Notes: generated by a model not told the origin, from the letters alone. A stretch of DNA of 64,000 nt from an uncultured Prevotellaceae bacterium (GCA_902784615.1 CACZVN010000004.1:35620-99619), one strand, 5' to 3'. Shown: positions 42,785 to 51,283, counted from the stretch's first letter. Numbers and translations are program-made.

Positions 42785-44569
42785 ATGAATATTGAAGCAT
42801 TGATCAGCAAGGCTGCCGCTGAGGCAGTGAAGGCACTTTACGGGATGGAAGCATCCGACAAAATGGTGCAGTTGCAGAAGACGAGAAGTGAGTTTGAGGG
42901 TAACCTGACACTGGTGGTGTTCCCCTTTGTAAAGGCAGCCAAGAAGTCGCCAGAACAGACGGCTCAGGAGATTGGCGAATACCTGCAGCAGAATTGTGCG
43001 GCAGTGGAGAAGTTCAACGTGGTGAAAGGTTTCCTGAACCTCAGTGTGGGCGACGGAGCCTGGCTGCAACTGTTGGAGGCTATCGACCAGGACGACCACT
43101 TCGGCACGAAGCAGGCCACAGAGGATTCTCCCCTCGTGATGATCGAGTACTCATCCCCCAATACCAATAAGCCCCTCCACCTTGGACATGTGCGCAACAA
43201 CCTGCTCGGCTGGTCGCTGGCCAAGATCATGGAGGCTAATGGCAATAAGGTAGTGAAGACCAACATCGTGAACGACCGTGGTATTCATATCTGTAAGTCG
43301 ATGCTGGCCTGGCTGAAGTGGGGCAATGGTGAGACACCCGAGTCCAGCGGTAAGAAGGGCGACCATCTGATCGGTGACTACTATGTGGCTTTCGACAAGC
43401 ATTACCGCGATGAAATCAAGGAACTCGTGGCTCAGGGCATGGACGAAGAGAAGGCCAAACAGGAGGCTCCGCTGATCAAGGAGGCCCACGAGATGCTGGT
43501 GAAATGGGAACAGAACGATCCAGAAGTACGTGCCCTCTGGGAGAAGATGAATAGTTGGGTATATGCCGGCTTCGACGAGACCTATAAGAAGATGGGCGTA
43601 TCCTTCGATAAGATATATTATGAGTCGCAGACCTACCTCAAAGGTAAGGCCAAGGTAGAGGAAGGACTCGCCAAGGGGCTCTTCGAGCGTCACGAGGATA
43701 ATAGCGTCTGGGCTGATCTCACCAATGAGGGATTAGATCAGAAACTGTTGCTGCGTAGCGATGGAACCAGTGTCTATATGACGCAGGATATCGGTACCGC
43801 CGAGATGCGCTTCCAGGATTTCCCCATCGACAAGATGATCTATGTCGTGGGCAACGAGCAGAACTACCACTTCCAGGTGCTCTCGATCCTGCTCGACCGC
43901 TTAGGCTTCAAGTGGGGTAAGGAACTCGTACATTTCTCATACGGTATGGTGGAACTCCCCAACGGTAAGATGAAGAGCCGCGAGGGAACGGTGGTTGATG
44001 CCGATGACCTGATGGCTCTGATGGTGGAAGATGCCCTGAAAACCTCGATGGAATTGGGGAAATTTGATGACATGAGCGAGGAAGAGCGTAACGAGATCGC
44101 CCGTATCGTGGGTATGGGTGCCCTGAAGTACTTCATCCTGAAGGTCGATGCCCGTAAGAACATGCTGTTCAATCCTGAGGAGAGTATCGATTTCAACGGC
44201 AATACTGGTCCCTTTATCCAATATACTTATGCCCGTATCCGCTCGATCCTCCGCAAGGCTGAGGCCGAAGGCTTAAATCCAACCATCGCTCAGGTGTCGT
44301 TGGCAGAGAAGGAAGTAGAACTGGTTCAGAAGATGAACGAGTTCGGTGCTGCCGTTGAACAGGCTGGTAAGGACTATTCACCCAGTGGCATCGCCAACTA
44401 CTGCTACGAACTGACAAAGGTATTTAACCAGTTCTACCACGACTACTCGATTCTTAACGAGCCCGACGAGCAGAAGAAACTCGTACGTCTGATGCTGGCC
44501 AAGAACGTGGCCAAGATCATCAAGAGTGGTATGGCACTGCTTGGTATCGAAGTGCCTGAGCGCATGTAA
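42785..44569 (+). CDS. argS: Arginyl-tRNA synthetase
   Basis: The protein has 594 residues, normal for class I ArgRS. The N-terminal additional domain (about 1-110) is followed by the signature EYSSPNTNKPLHLGHVRNN (HLGH at 132-135) and by KMKSREGTVVDADDL in the place of KMSKS. The C-terminal anticodon-binding helices end the protein (RLMLAKNVAKIIKSGMALLG). It attaches arginine to its tRNA. It is followed after 3 bases by an RNase H gene. Confidence 0.96.
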   Translation: MNIEALISKAAAEAVKALYGMEASDKMVQLQKTRSEFEGNLTLVVFPFVKAAKKSPEQTAQEIGEYLQQNCAAVEKFNVVKGFLNLSVGDGAWLQLLEAIDQDDHFGTKQATEDSPLVMIEYSSPNTNKPLHLGHVRNNLLGWSLAKIMEANGNKVVKTNIVNDRGIHICKSMLAWLKWGNGETPESSGKKGDHLIGDYYVAFDKHYRDEIKELVAQGMDEEKAKQEAPLIKEAHEMLVKWEQNDPEVRALWEKMNSWVYAGFDETYKKMGVSFDKIYYESQTYLKGKAKVEEGLAKGLFERHEDNSVWADLTNEGLDQKLLLRSDGTSVYMTQDIGTAEMRFQDFPIDKMIYVVGNEQNYHFQVLSILLDRLGFKWGKELVHFSYGMVELPNGKMKSREGTVVDADDLMALMVEDALKTSMELGKFDDMSEEERNEIARIVGMGALKYFILKVDARKNMLFNPEESIDFNGNTGPFIQYTYARIRSILRKAEAEGLNPTIAQVSLAEKEVELVQKMNEFGAAVEQAGKDYSPSGIANYCYELTKVFNQFYHDYSILNEPDEQKKLVRLMLAKNVAKIIKSGMALLGIEVPERM

Positions 44570-44572
44570 ATC

Positions 44573-45037
44573 ATGAAGGAAGTCAATCCACCGACATACC
44601 GCAACGATACCGTACTTCCCTTGCCAATGGAAGTGCGGGCCGATGCTTGGGCGGTGGATGCGGCCTGTTCTGGCAATCCTGGTCCTATGGAATATCAGGC
44701 GATAGACCTGCAGACAGGCTATCAAGTGTTTCATTACGGTCCCGTTCATGGCACTAATAATATCGGGGAGTTCTTGGCCATCGTGCATGCCCTTGCCCTC
44801 TGTTGGCAAAAGGGCTTGCACGATAAGACCATCTATTCCGACAGTTACAATGCCATTCTCTGGGTGACGAAACGGAAGTGCAAGACAAAGTTGGAGCGCA
44901 CGCCACAGACGGAGCCGCTCTTCCAAATCATTGCCAGGGCTGAATACTGGCTTCAGACGCATAATTTCCGTAATCCCATCATCAAATGGGAGACTCAGAA
45001 ATGGGGCGAAGTGCCTGCCGACTTCGGTAGGAAATAA
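44573..45037 (+). CDS. Ribonuclease H-like protein
   Basis: The protein has 154 residues. It has the RNase HI fold signs: AVDAACSGNPGPMEYQAID with the first Asp, NNIGEFLAIVHALAL with the Glu, IYSDSYNAILWV with the second Asp and a last Asp in GEVPADFGRK. The four acidic residues bind the two metals that cut RNA in RNA-DNA hybrids. Compared with E. coli RNase HI the basic protrusion is different and about 25 residues precede the first strand. It follows argS by 3 bases and converges with ribD. Confidence 0.85.
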   Translation: MKEVNPPTYRNDTVLPLPMEVRADAWAVDAACSGNPGPMEYQAIDLQTGYQVFHYGPVHGTNNIGEFLAIVHALALCWQKGLHDKTIYSDSYNAILWVTKRKCKTKLERTPQTEPLFQIIARAEYWLQTHNFRNPIIKWETQKWGEVPADFGRK

Positions 45038-45043
45038 GACGAC

Positions 45044-45964
45044 TTATAAACGGCTGTAAGTCACGATCACATGATCGTCAAACTGCTGTTCATTTGTTAC
45101 TTTTACGTTTGCAGGGATCTGGGGGGCTCGGGTGCCGTCATTGACGGTGAGCGTCAGATTGGTCTCTACACGGATTTCATCCCACAGGTTTTGCATCAGG
45201 AATGAGCGGAGCGTCGTAGCACCGCCCTCGACGATGAGCGACTGGATATGGTGGGCGTGCAGACTTTCTAAGTTCAGAGGATGTGCATGGTCGATAACCA
45301 GCCGCTTGGGATCAGAGCCATTCCACTCACGGACGTTCAGTTGCGGGTGGTCACGCTCCTCAGTGACACGTCCCACCAAGATGGCATCCTCCTCGGCACG
45401 GAGCTTATGCGAGAGCATCTTCGTGAAGTTGGAGGATATCTGTGTTGGTTGGTAGTGGTCATCGATAAAACCGTTGGCCGTCTGAGCCCATTTCAGGATG
45501 ATATAGGGTCGCTGTTCCCGATGGAATGTGAAAAAACGGCGGTTGAGTGCCTGACATTCTGCTTCAAGCACACCGACCTCCACCTCAATTCCTGCCTCGC
45601 GCAGTTTACGGATGCCACGGCCCTGTACTTCCGCGAATTCATCGATACAACCCACGACCACCCGTCGCACACCTTTCTTAATAATCAGGTCGGCGCAGGG
45701 CGGTGTCTTGCCGTAGTGCGAACAGGGTTCCAGACTGACGTAGATCGTGGCCTCTTTCAGCAGCGGCTCGTCCTCCCGACGTACTGAAGCGAAGGCATTC
45801 ACCTCAGCGTGGCCTTGGCCACAGCGCACATGATAGCCCTCACCGATAATCCGTCCGTCTGCACTCACGATTACGGCTCCCACCATGGGGTTCGGTTTCG
45901 CATTCTGCTGTCCGTTCTTGGCCAGCTGAATGCACCGTCGCATGTATTTTTCGTCCTCAGTCAT
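45044..45964 (-). CDS. ribD: Bifunctional riboflavin biosynthesis deaminase/reductase
   Basis: The protein has 306 residues from the ATG at 45964; the preceding GTG is possible. The N-terminal zinc deaminase (about 1-145) has GHAEVNAF (H52, E54) and PCSHYGKTPPC (C81, C90). The C-terminal reductase (about 148-306) includes ILKWAQTANGFID, ILVGRVTEERDHPQLNVR and SLIVEGGATTLRSF. The whole is shorter than the roughly 360 residues of E. coli RibD; the reductase lacks part of its middle. It makes the pyrimidinedione precursor of riboflavin. Convergent with RNase H. Confidence 0.92.
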   Translation of the reverse strand: MTEDEKYMRRCIQLAKNGQQNAKPNPMVGAVIVSADGRIIGEGYHVRCGQGHAEVNAFASVRREDEPLLKEATIYVSLEPCSHYGKTPPCADLIIKKGVRRVVVGCIDEFAEVQGRGIRKLREAGIEVEVGVLEAECQALNRRFFTFHREQRPYIILKWAQTANGFIDDHYQPTQISSNFTKMLSHKLRAEEDAILVGRVTEERDHPQLNVREWNGSDPKRLVIDHAHPLNLESLHAHHIQSLIVEGGATTLRSFLMQNLWDEIRVETNLTLTVNDGTRAPQIPANVKVTNEQQFDDHVIVTYSRL

Positions 45965-46004
45965 CACTTTTTTACCTTTTTACTTTTTTACCTTTTTTCT
46001 TTTT
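45965..46004. repeat. Heptamer-like CTTTTTTAC repeat in the ribD-prmC promoter region
   Basis: Units of the CTTTTTTAC, CTTTTTAC, CTTTTTTACC kind run up to the -7 box of prmC. A very similar tract precedes pyrE at 48081-48117. Both lie directly upstream of a TAnnTTTG box, where the -33 region should be. Confidence 0.7.
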
Positions 46005-46006
46005 CT

Positions 46007-46014
46007 TATCTTTG
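46007..46014 (+). promoter_or_regulatory. prmC promoter giving a very short leader
   Basis: TATCTTTG followed by TACCC. The predicted start at about 46018 lies 5 bases before the ATG at 46023. Confidence 0.65.
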
Positions 46015-46022
46015 TACCCGCT

Positions 46023-46892
46023 ATGACATACGAAACACTTTGGCACAGATTGACGAATCTTTATGAGGCTGATGAGGCAAAGGCCATCGTCCGCTGGGTG
46101 CTGGACGTGCGCTTCGGCATGTCATTGGCAGATATTCTTTGCGGCAAAGTTACGGAATTATCTGCAAACGACCAAGAAGAACTCGAAAAAATCGTGCAAA
46201 GACTGGAGAAAGGGGAACCCGTACAATATGTAATAGGTGTGGCAGACTTCTGCGGGCGACAGTTCCATGTATCGCCAGGTGTGCTCATCCCCCGTCCTGA
46301 GACTGCCGAACTCTGCCGCTGGATTACCTCACACGGGGACAGGCACGCTGTGAGGCCGTCTGACCTCACAGCGTGCCTGTCCCCGTGTGAGGTGCTGGAT
46401 ATCGGTACGGGTAGCGGATGTATCGCCATCACACTGGCATTGGAGATCCCCGAGGCGAAGGTGACGGCGTGGGACATTTCAGACACAGCCCTACGTATCG
46501 CGCGACAGAATGCCGAAGCCCTCGGGGCAGATGTGACCTTCAAACACCAAGATGCGCTGAATCCTCCTGCGGACTCTAGACGATGGGATGTCATTGTCAG
46601 CAATCCACCCTACATCTGCACAGAAGAACGCGATGGAATGGCGAAAAATGTACTTGATTACGAACCTCACGAGGCCCTTTTTGGCCCGGAAGAAGACCCC
46701 GCCCTGTTTTATAAGTGCATCGGTGACTATGCCATCCAAGCACTGAAGCCTGGTGGTTACCTCTATTATGAACTCAATCCGTTGACAGTAGATGATGTCA
46801 GCAATTATTTGCATAAGATCGGATTTACTGAGATTGAGATCCGTGAAGATCAGTACGGCAAACGACGATTCCTTAAAACTAAGAAGATATGA
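46023..46892 (+). CDS. prmC: Peptide chain release factor glutamine methyltransferase, with inserted palindrome
   Basis: The protein has 289 residues from the ATG at 46023; the longer upstream reading is low-complexity DNA. The N-terminal helical domain (about 1-75) is followed by VLIPRPETAELCRWI, the SAM-binding motif VLDIGTGSGCIAITLAL and the substrate motif VSNPPYICTEERDGM. It methylates the GGQ glutamine of release factors. Residues 102-123 (TSHGDRHAVRP to LSPCE) are encoded by a perfect 66-bp palindrome inserted between RPET and DIGTGSG, so an extra 22 residues sit just before the SAM motif. recX starts within its stop codon. Confidence 0.92.
   Translation: MTYETLWHRLTNLYEADEAKAIVRWVLDVRFGMSLADILCGKVTELSANDQEELEKIVQRLEKGEPVQYVIGVADFCGRQFHVSPGVLIPRPETAELCRWITSHGDRHAVRPSDLTACLSPCEVLDIGTGSGCIAITLALEIPEAKVTAWDISDTALRIARQNAEALGADVTFKHQDALNPPADSRRWDVIVSNPPYICTEERDGMAKNVLDYEPHEALFGPEEDPALFYKCIGDYAIQALKPGGYLYYELNPLTVDDVSNYLHKIGFTEIEIREDQYGKRRFLKTKKI
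46327..46392. repeat. Perfect in-frame REP-like palindrome inside prmC
   Basis: Arm 46327-46355 and arm 46364-46392 are perfectly complementary over 29 bases, with an 8-base loop CCGTCTGA. The arms contain CACGGGGACAGGCACGCTG. Each arm also begins CCTCACA and ends TGTGAGG or the reverse, so it is self-complementary at its ends. The total of 66 bp keeps the frame and has no stop codon. It shares the GGGGAC core with the LytTR-gene palindrome. Confidence 0.93.
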
Positions 46893-47380
46893 AAAAAGAA
46901 ATGACCGAACAGGAAGCCTACCTGCAACTGGCTGCCCTTTGTGCCCAGGCAGAGCACTGCCAACAGGAGATGCGCGACAAGATGAAGCGCTGGGAAATCG
47001 ATGAAACCGTACAAAACCGCATTATCGCCCGTCTCGTCAAGGAGCGTTATATCGACGACGAGCGTTATGCCCGTGCTTTCGTCAAGGACAAGATCCGCTA
47101 TAATAAGTGGGGACGTCGCAAGGTGCAACAGGCCCTTTGGCAGAAGCGCATCGACGACGACATCCAGCGGCATGTCCTCGATGAAATCGATGAAAAGGAG
47201 TATCTCGATGTGCTCCGTCCTCTGCTGAAGCAGAAACGCAAGACCATCAAAGCACAGAGCGACTATGAACTAAACCATAAACTCATGCGCTTTGCCCTCA
47301 GCCGAGGATTTACCTTTGACATTATCCGCCAGTGTATCGACGTGGAAGAAGAACCTGAATTTGTCGATGAAACCGATTAG
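46889..47380 (+). CDS. recX: Regulatory protein RecX
   Basis: The protein has 163 residues. It is made of three-helix RecX repeats: YLQLAALCAQAEHCQQEMRD, then IIARLVKERYIDDERYARAFVKDK and RYNKWGRRKVQQALWQKRI, then a degenerate last repeat. RecX binds RecA filaments and limits their activity. It overlaps prmC by ATGA and its end overlaps the comF start by 14 bases. Confidence 0.92.
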   Translation: MKKEMTEQEAYLQLAALCAQAEHCQQEMRDKMKRWEIDETVQNRIIARLVKERYIDDERYARAFVKDKIRYNKWGRRKVQQALWQKRIDDDIQRHVLDEIDEKEYLDVLRPLLKQKRKTIKAQSDYELNHKLMRFALSRGFTFDIIRQCIDVEEEPEFVDETD

Positions 47381-48068
47381 TTTTTGGCATCGTCTTCTTG
47401 ACCTGATCTCCCCCAGATGCTGTGTCGTCTGCGGTCATCGGCTTTCGGTGACCGAGGATACGCTCTGTGCCCGATGTAATTTCCACCTCCCTCGCACCGA
47501 TTTCTACAAGGATGCTTACGAAAACGAATTGGCGCGACTCTTCTGGGGACAGATCCCCATCGAGCGAGCAACTGCTTTCTTCTATTATGAAGCCCATGCT
47601 GAGACGGCCAACATCCTCTATGAACTAAAATACAAGGATTATCCCGAGATCGGTGAGGTGATGGGACGGATGCTGGCCAAAGAGATACACCCCTCTGGAT
47701 TCTTCGATGGAATCGACGGTATTGTGCCCATTCCCTTAGCGAAGAAGCGTCAACGGCAACGTGGTTATAACCAGAGTAAGGAAATCGCTAAAGGTATCAG
47801 TGAGATCACCGGTTTGCCTGTTTTCGATAAGGTGGTACGGCGTACTACCTATGAAGGCAGTCAGACAAGCAAAGGCCGATGGGAGCGCAATGAGAACGTG
47901 GAGCACGTCTTTGAACTCATCGCCCCAGAAACTATCCAAGGCCGTCATCTGCTTCTCATCGATGATGTCGTCACCACCGGTGCTACCGTTGTCGCCTGTG
48001 CCAAGGAGCTTCTCAAAACAGCCAACGTCAAGATCAGTGTCCTCACCCTCGGTTTCGCAAAATCTTAG
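47367..48068 (+). CDS. comF: ComF-family phosphoribosyltransferase-like protein
   Basis: The protein has 233 residues from the ATG at 47367 (MKPISFWHRLLDLISP). The N-terminal zinc ribbon is CCVVCGHRL...CARCNF, followed by the PRTase domain with IVPIPLAKKRQRQRGYNQ and the PRPP loop LLLIDDVVTTGAT. Homologues help move DNA into the cytosol in transformation. It overlaps recX, so prmC-recX-comF is a translationally linked operon with recombination-related members. Confidence 0.9.
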   Translation: MKPISFWHRLLDLISPRCCVVCGHRLSVTEDTLCARCNFHLPRTDFYKDAYENELARLFWGQIPIERATAFFYYEAHAETANILYELKYKDYPEIGEVMGRMLAKEIHPSGFFDGIDGIVPIPLAKKRQRQRGYNQSKEIAKGISEITGLPVFDKVVRRTTYEGSQTSKGRWERNENVEHVFELIAPETIQGRHLLLIDDVVTTGATVVACAKELLKTANVKISVLTLGFAKS

Positions 48069-48080
48069 GCTTTTTATTAT

Positions 48081-48117
48081 TTTTACCTTTTTACTTTCTT
48101 ACCTTTTTACTTTTTTT
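48081..48117. repeat. Heptamer-like CTTTTTAC repeat before the pyrE promoter
   Basis: TTTTACC, TTTTTAC, TTTCTTACC, TTTTTAC units run directly into the TAACTTTG box at 48120. They replace the normal -33 region. Compare 45965-46004. Confidence 0.7.
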
Positions 48118-48119
48118 CG

Positions 48120-48127
48120 TAACTTTG
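48120..48127 (+). promoter_or_regulatory. pyrE promoter
   Basis: TAACTTTG followed by CACCC, immediately after a T-rich repeat. The predicted leader is about 19 bases. Confidence 0.65.
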
Positions 48128-48149
48128 CACCCAAAATCATCATAACGTT

Positions 48150-48779
48150 ATGGAAATCAAGAATCAATTTGCCAGGAAACTGATGGAGATACAGGCCATC
48201 AAGTTGCAGCCGGAGGAACCGTTCACATGGGCTTCGGGCTGGAAGTCACCCATCTATACCGACAACCGCAAGACGCTGTCGTTCCCCCAACTGCGCTCGT
48301 TCGTGAAACTGGAGCTCTGTCATGCCATTCAGGAGTATTTCCCTGAGGCAGAGGCCGTGGCTGGTGTGGCTACGGGTGCCATTGCACAGGGTGCACTCGT
48401 GGCTGATCAACTGGGACTGCCTTATAGCTATGTGCGTCCGAAGCCGAAGGATCACGGTATGGGCAATCAGGTGGAAGGTGAGATTGAGAAAGGTGCGAAA
48501 GTCGTCGTGGTCGAGGATCTGATTTCTACGGGCGGTTCGTCGCTGAAGGCCGTGGCTGCCCTGCGTGCCTACGGTGTGGAGGTGATTGGCATGGTGGCAT
48601 CGTTCACCTATGGCTTCCCTGTGGCCGAGGAGGCTTTCAAGGAGGCTGGCGTCAAACTGATCACGCTGAGTAACTACGAGGCCGTGATTGAAGAGGCCGC
48701 CAAGACAGGCTATATCAAGGAGGAAGATAAAGCTGTGCTTGCCGAGTGGCGCAAGAGTCCTGAAACGTGGAAACAATAA
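48150..48779 (+). CDS. pyrE: Orotate phosphoribosyltransferase
   Basis: The protein has 209 residues. It makes orotidine monophosphate from orotate and PRPP. Signs: FTWASGWKSPIYTDNRKTLSFP, GVATGAIAQGALVAD, YVRPKPKDHGMGNQVEG and the PRPP loop KVVVVEDLISTGGSSLKA. It lies 12 bases before a SRPBCC gene and 460 bases before argH; these may form one transcript. Confidence 0.94.
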   Translation: MEIKNQFARKLMEIQAIKLQPEEPFTWASGWKSPIYTDNRKTLSFPQLRSFVKLELCHAIQEYFPEAEAVAGVATGAIAQGALVADQLGLPYSYVRPKPKDHGMGNQVEGEIEKGAKVVVVEDLISTGGSSLKAVAALRAYGVEVIGMVASFTYGFPVAEEAFKEAGVKLITLSNYEAVIEEAAKTGYIKEEDKAVLAEWRKSPETWKQ

Positions 48780-48791
48780 AAAGGAGGAATT

Positions 48792-49223
48792 ATGGGATTA
48801 TTTGGAAGTGAATCGAAATTCGAGAGCAGCGTAAAGGTCGTACCTTACCCGCAACAAGCTGTCTATGATAATATCAGTGATCTGAGGAATCTGGAGAAGG
48901 TGCGTGACCGCGTGCCCGAAGATAAGGTGAACGATTTCGCCTTCGATCAGGATACCGTGAGCCTGAACGTCGCCCCTGTCGGGGAGTTGAAACTCCGTAT
49001 CTGCGACCGTGAGGAGCCGAAGTGTGTAAAGTTCGAGACGGTGCAGTCGCCCGTGCCCTTCAATGTGTGGATACAGGTGCTGCCCGTGGATGAGAACAAT
49101 GCCAAGTTGAAGGTGACGGTGAAGGCTGAACTGAATCCCTTTATCAAGGGGATGGTAGAGAAACCGCTTCAGGATGGCGTGGAGAAGATCGCCGACGCCT
49201 TGGCGCAAGTACACTATGTATAA
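48792..49223 (+). CDS. SRPBCC/polyketide-cyclase-like small protein
   Basis: The protein has 143 residues. KFESSVKVVPYPQQAVYDNISDLRNLEKV at the start and ELNPFIKGMVEKPLQDGVEKIADALA at the end are the strands and long C-terminal helix of a START/SRPBCC fold. Such proteins hold hydrophobic ligands, but this one has no known partner. GGAGG is present 7 bases before the ATG, one of the better ribosome-binding sites in the window. It stands between pyrE and argH. Confidence 0.75.
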   Translation: MGLFGSESKFESSVKVVPYPQQAVYDNISDLRNLEKVRDRVPEDKVNDFAFDQDTVSLNVAPVGELKLRICDREEPKCVKFETVQSPVPFNVWIQVLPVDENNAKLKVTVKAELNPFIKGMVEKPLQDGVEKIADALAQVHYV

Positions 49224-49239
49224 AAGTCAAAAGTAAAAG

Positions 49240-50574
49240 ATGAAACTCTGGGAGAAGAACTTTGAGATCAATAAGGAAATCGAACGGTTTACCGTTGGAC
49301 GCGACCGTGAGATGGATCTCTATCTGGCGAAATATGACGTGTTGGGCTCTATGGCCCATATCACCATGCTTGAATCCATCGGACTGCTCGAAAAGGACGA
49401 ACTGACACAGTTGTTGGAGGAACTGAAGAATATCTATCAGTTGGCCGAGCGTGGTGAGTTCGTGATCGAGGACGACGTGGAGGATGTGCATTCGCAGGTG
49501 GAGATGTTGCTGACGCGCAAGCTCGGTGACATGGGTAAGAAGATCCACTCAGGCCGCTCGCGCAATGATCAGGTGCTTGTCGATCTGAAGCTCTTTACCC
49601 GCCATGAACTGAAGGAGATCGCCGACGAGGTGAAGATTCTCTTCGACGAACTCATCGCCAAGAGCAACCAGTATAAGGACGTGCTGATGCCTGGCTATAC
49701 GCACCTCCAGATCGCCATGCCTTCGAGTTTCGGACTGTGGTTTGGTGCCTATGCCGAGAGTCTGACGGACGACATGCTTTTCCTGCAGGCTGCCTATAAA
49801 ATGACCAACCGTAATCCCCTCGGCTCTGCCGCCGGATATGGTTCGTCGTTCCCCCTGAACCGTACGATGACCACTGAACTGTTGGGCTTCGACTCCATGG
49901 ACTATAACGTGGTATATGCCCAGATGGGTCGTGGTAAGATGGAGCGCAACGTGGGCTTCGCCATCGCCACTATTGCCGGAACTCTGGCTAAGATGGCTTT
50001 CGATGCTTGTCTGTTTAACTCGCAGAACTTCTCGTTCGTGAAGTTGCCGAAGGAGTGTACGACGGGTTCGTCTATCATGCCGCACAAGAAGAATCCCGAT
50101 GTCTTCGAACTGATCCGCGCCAAGTGTAATAAGCTCCAGTCATTGCCCCAGCAGGTGACGCTTATCATGAATAACCTGCCCGTAGGCTATTTCCGCGACC
50201 TGCAGATCATCAAGGAAGTCTTCCTGCCTGCCTTTGGCGAACTGAAGGACTGTCTGCAGATGGCAGCCTATATCATTAATAAGATTGAGGTGAATGAACA
50301 TATCCTCGACAATCCGATGTACGACCCGATGTTCAGCGTTGAGGAGGTGAACCGTTTGGCCGCCAACGGCATGCCCTTCCGTGACGCCTACAAGAAGGTG
50401 GGACTCGACATTGAGGCAGGCAACTTCAAGGCCAGTCACGACATCCACCATACCCATGAGGGCAGTATTGGCAATCTCTGCAATGACCAGATTCAGTCAC
50501 TCATGGCGCAAACCCTTGACGGTTTCCACTTCGAGCGCATGACGGAGGCGGAACGTAAGCTCATAGCCCGATGA
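49240..50574 (+). CDS. argH: Argininosuccinate lyase
   Basis: The protein has 444 residues. It splits argininosuccinate into arginine and fumarate. Signs are DVHSQVEMLLTRKLGDMGKK, IHSGRSRNDQVLVDLKLF, PGYTHLQIAMPSSFGLW and the fumarase-superfamily signature TGSSIMPHKKNPDVFEL. No other arginine-synthesis gene is near, though argS is 5 kb upstream. Its stop overlaps the next start by ATGA. Confidence 0.95.
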   Translation: MKLWEKNFEINKEIERFTVGRDREMDLYLAKYDVLGSMAHITMLESIGLLEKDELTQLLEELKNIYQLAERGEFVIEDDVEDVHSQVEMLLTRKLGDMGKKIHSGRSRNDQVLVDLKLFTRHELKEIADEVKILFDELIAKSNQYKDVLMPGYTHLQIAMPSSFGLWFGAYAESLTDDMLFLQAAYKMTNRNPLGSAAGYGSSFPLNRTMTTELLGFDSMDYNVVYAQMGRGKMERNVGFAIATIAGTLAKMAFDACLFNSQNFSFVKLPKECTTGSSIMPHKKNPDVFELIRAKCNKLQSLPQQVTLIMNNLPVGYFRDLQIIKEVFLPAFGELKDCLQMAAYIINKIEVNEHILDNPMYDPMFSVEEVNRLAANGMPFRDAYKKVGLDIEAGNFKASHDIHHTHEGSIGNLCNDQIQSLMAQTLDGFHFERMTEAERKLIAR

Positions 50575-51122
50575 GGAAAACGATTGTTTTCATGATGGGG
50601 CTCATGCTCGCTGCCTGCACGGCCGACGATAGCATTAGCCGTAACTACCGTTGCAGTTTTATCTTTGATACAAGTCTTCACCCCCTGCCTTGTCAGTTGA
50701 CGGGTATTATTGGCAACAATGGTCATTTCTGCAAGGTAGAACACAGGGTCGTAAAGGGTATCACCCACCTGAAGACCACTCGTAATTATGACGGCGCCAC
50801 GGAAGATATTGAACTCGTTACCGCCAAGGAGAGCCAGATCAGTTATGCTCTTGGTGCCAACAACTGTATCATCATCGGTACCAGCAGTTATGATTTCTCT
50901 CTCGTGGCCTACGACGGACAATGTCCGAACTGTCTGGCCGACTACAACGGCACCAACTATCCGCTCACTTGGCAGAATAACGGTCAGCTGCTTCACTGCG
51001 CAAAGTGTGACAGGAGTTACGATGTGAACAACGGTGCGTTAGCCGGTGGTCCTGCAGGTCAGAAAGGACTCCTTCGCTATATGGCTGCTTATGATGGCAC
51101 AGTCCTCCGTGCTTGGAACTGA
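50571..51122 (+). CDS. Rieske-like lipoprotein with four cysteines
   Basis: The protein has 183 residues. The lipobox LAAC gives lipidated Cys16. The body resembles the Rieske fold of Bacteroidota lipoproteins: VAYDGQCPNCLADY, then about 20 residues later LLHCAKCDRSYDVNNGALAGGPA and a final LLRYMAAYDG. A true Rieske centre needs Cys-X-His twice; here the two pairs are CPNC and CAKC, so it is more likely a zinc or rubredoxin-like site, or a site that has lost its cluster. It overlaps argH by ATGA. The function is unknown. Confidence 0.7.
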   Translation: MRKTIVFMMGLMLAACTADDSISRNYRCSFIFDTSLHPLPCQLTGIIGNNGHFCKVEHRVVKGITHLKTTRNYDGATEDIELVTAKESQISYALGANNCIIIGTSSYDFSLVAYDGQCPNCLADYNGTNYPLTWQNNGQLLHCAKCDRSYDVNNGALAGGPAGQKGLLRYMAAYDGTVLRAWN

Positions 51123-51155
51123 TGCGTAACTAAAATCTAAATAATTAATAAAAAG

Positions 51156-51187
51156 TTTGGCTATTCCAACAATTAACCGTAATTTTG
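51156..51187 (+). promoter_or_regulatory. Promoter of tRNA-Leu and the TPR gene
   Basis: The -33 box TTTG (51156-51159) and the -7 box TAATTTTG (51180-51187) are 20 bases apart. The predicted start is about 51191, 7 bases before the tRNA. Confidence 0.75.
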
Positions 51188-51197
51188 CAGCTGGTTT

Positions 51198-51283
51198 GCC
51201 GCAATGGTGGAATTGGTAGACACGAGGGACTTAAAATCCCTTGACCAGGAATGGTTGTGCGGGTTCGAGTCCCGCTCGCGGCA
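51198..51283 (+). tRNA. tRNA-Leu, anticodon UAA
   Basis: The 86-base cloverleaf has a long variable arm as expected for leucine. The anticodon stem AGGGA/TCCCT holds the loop CTTAAAA (anticodon TAA). The T arm is GCGGG-TTCGAGT-CCCGC and the D arm contains GGTAGA. The acceptor stem GCCGCAA pairs with TCGCGGC with one A-C mismatch at pair 6. The discriminator is A and CCA is not encoded. No terminator with a T run separates it from the gene at 51361. Confidence 0.93.

Noticed and set aside
45930-46022. Upstream extension of prmC with a hydrophobic N-terminus
   Set aside because: It is the reading of a CTTTTTAC repeat and lies upstream of the promoter.
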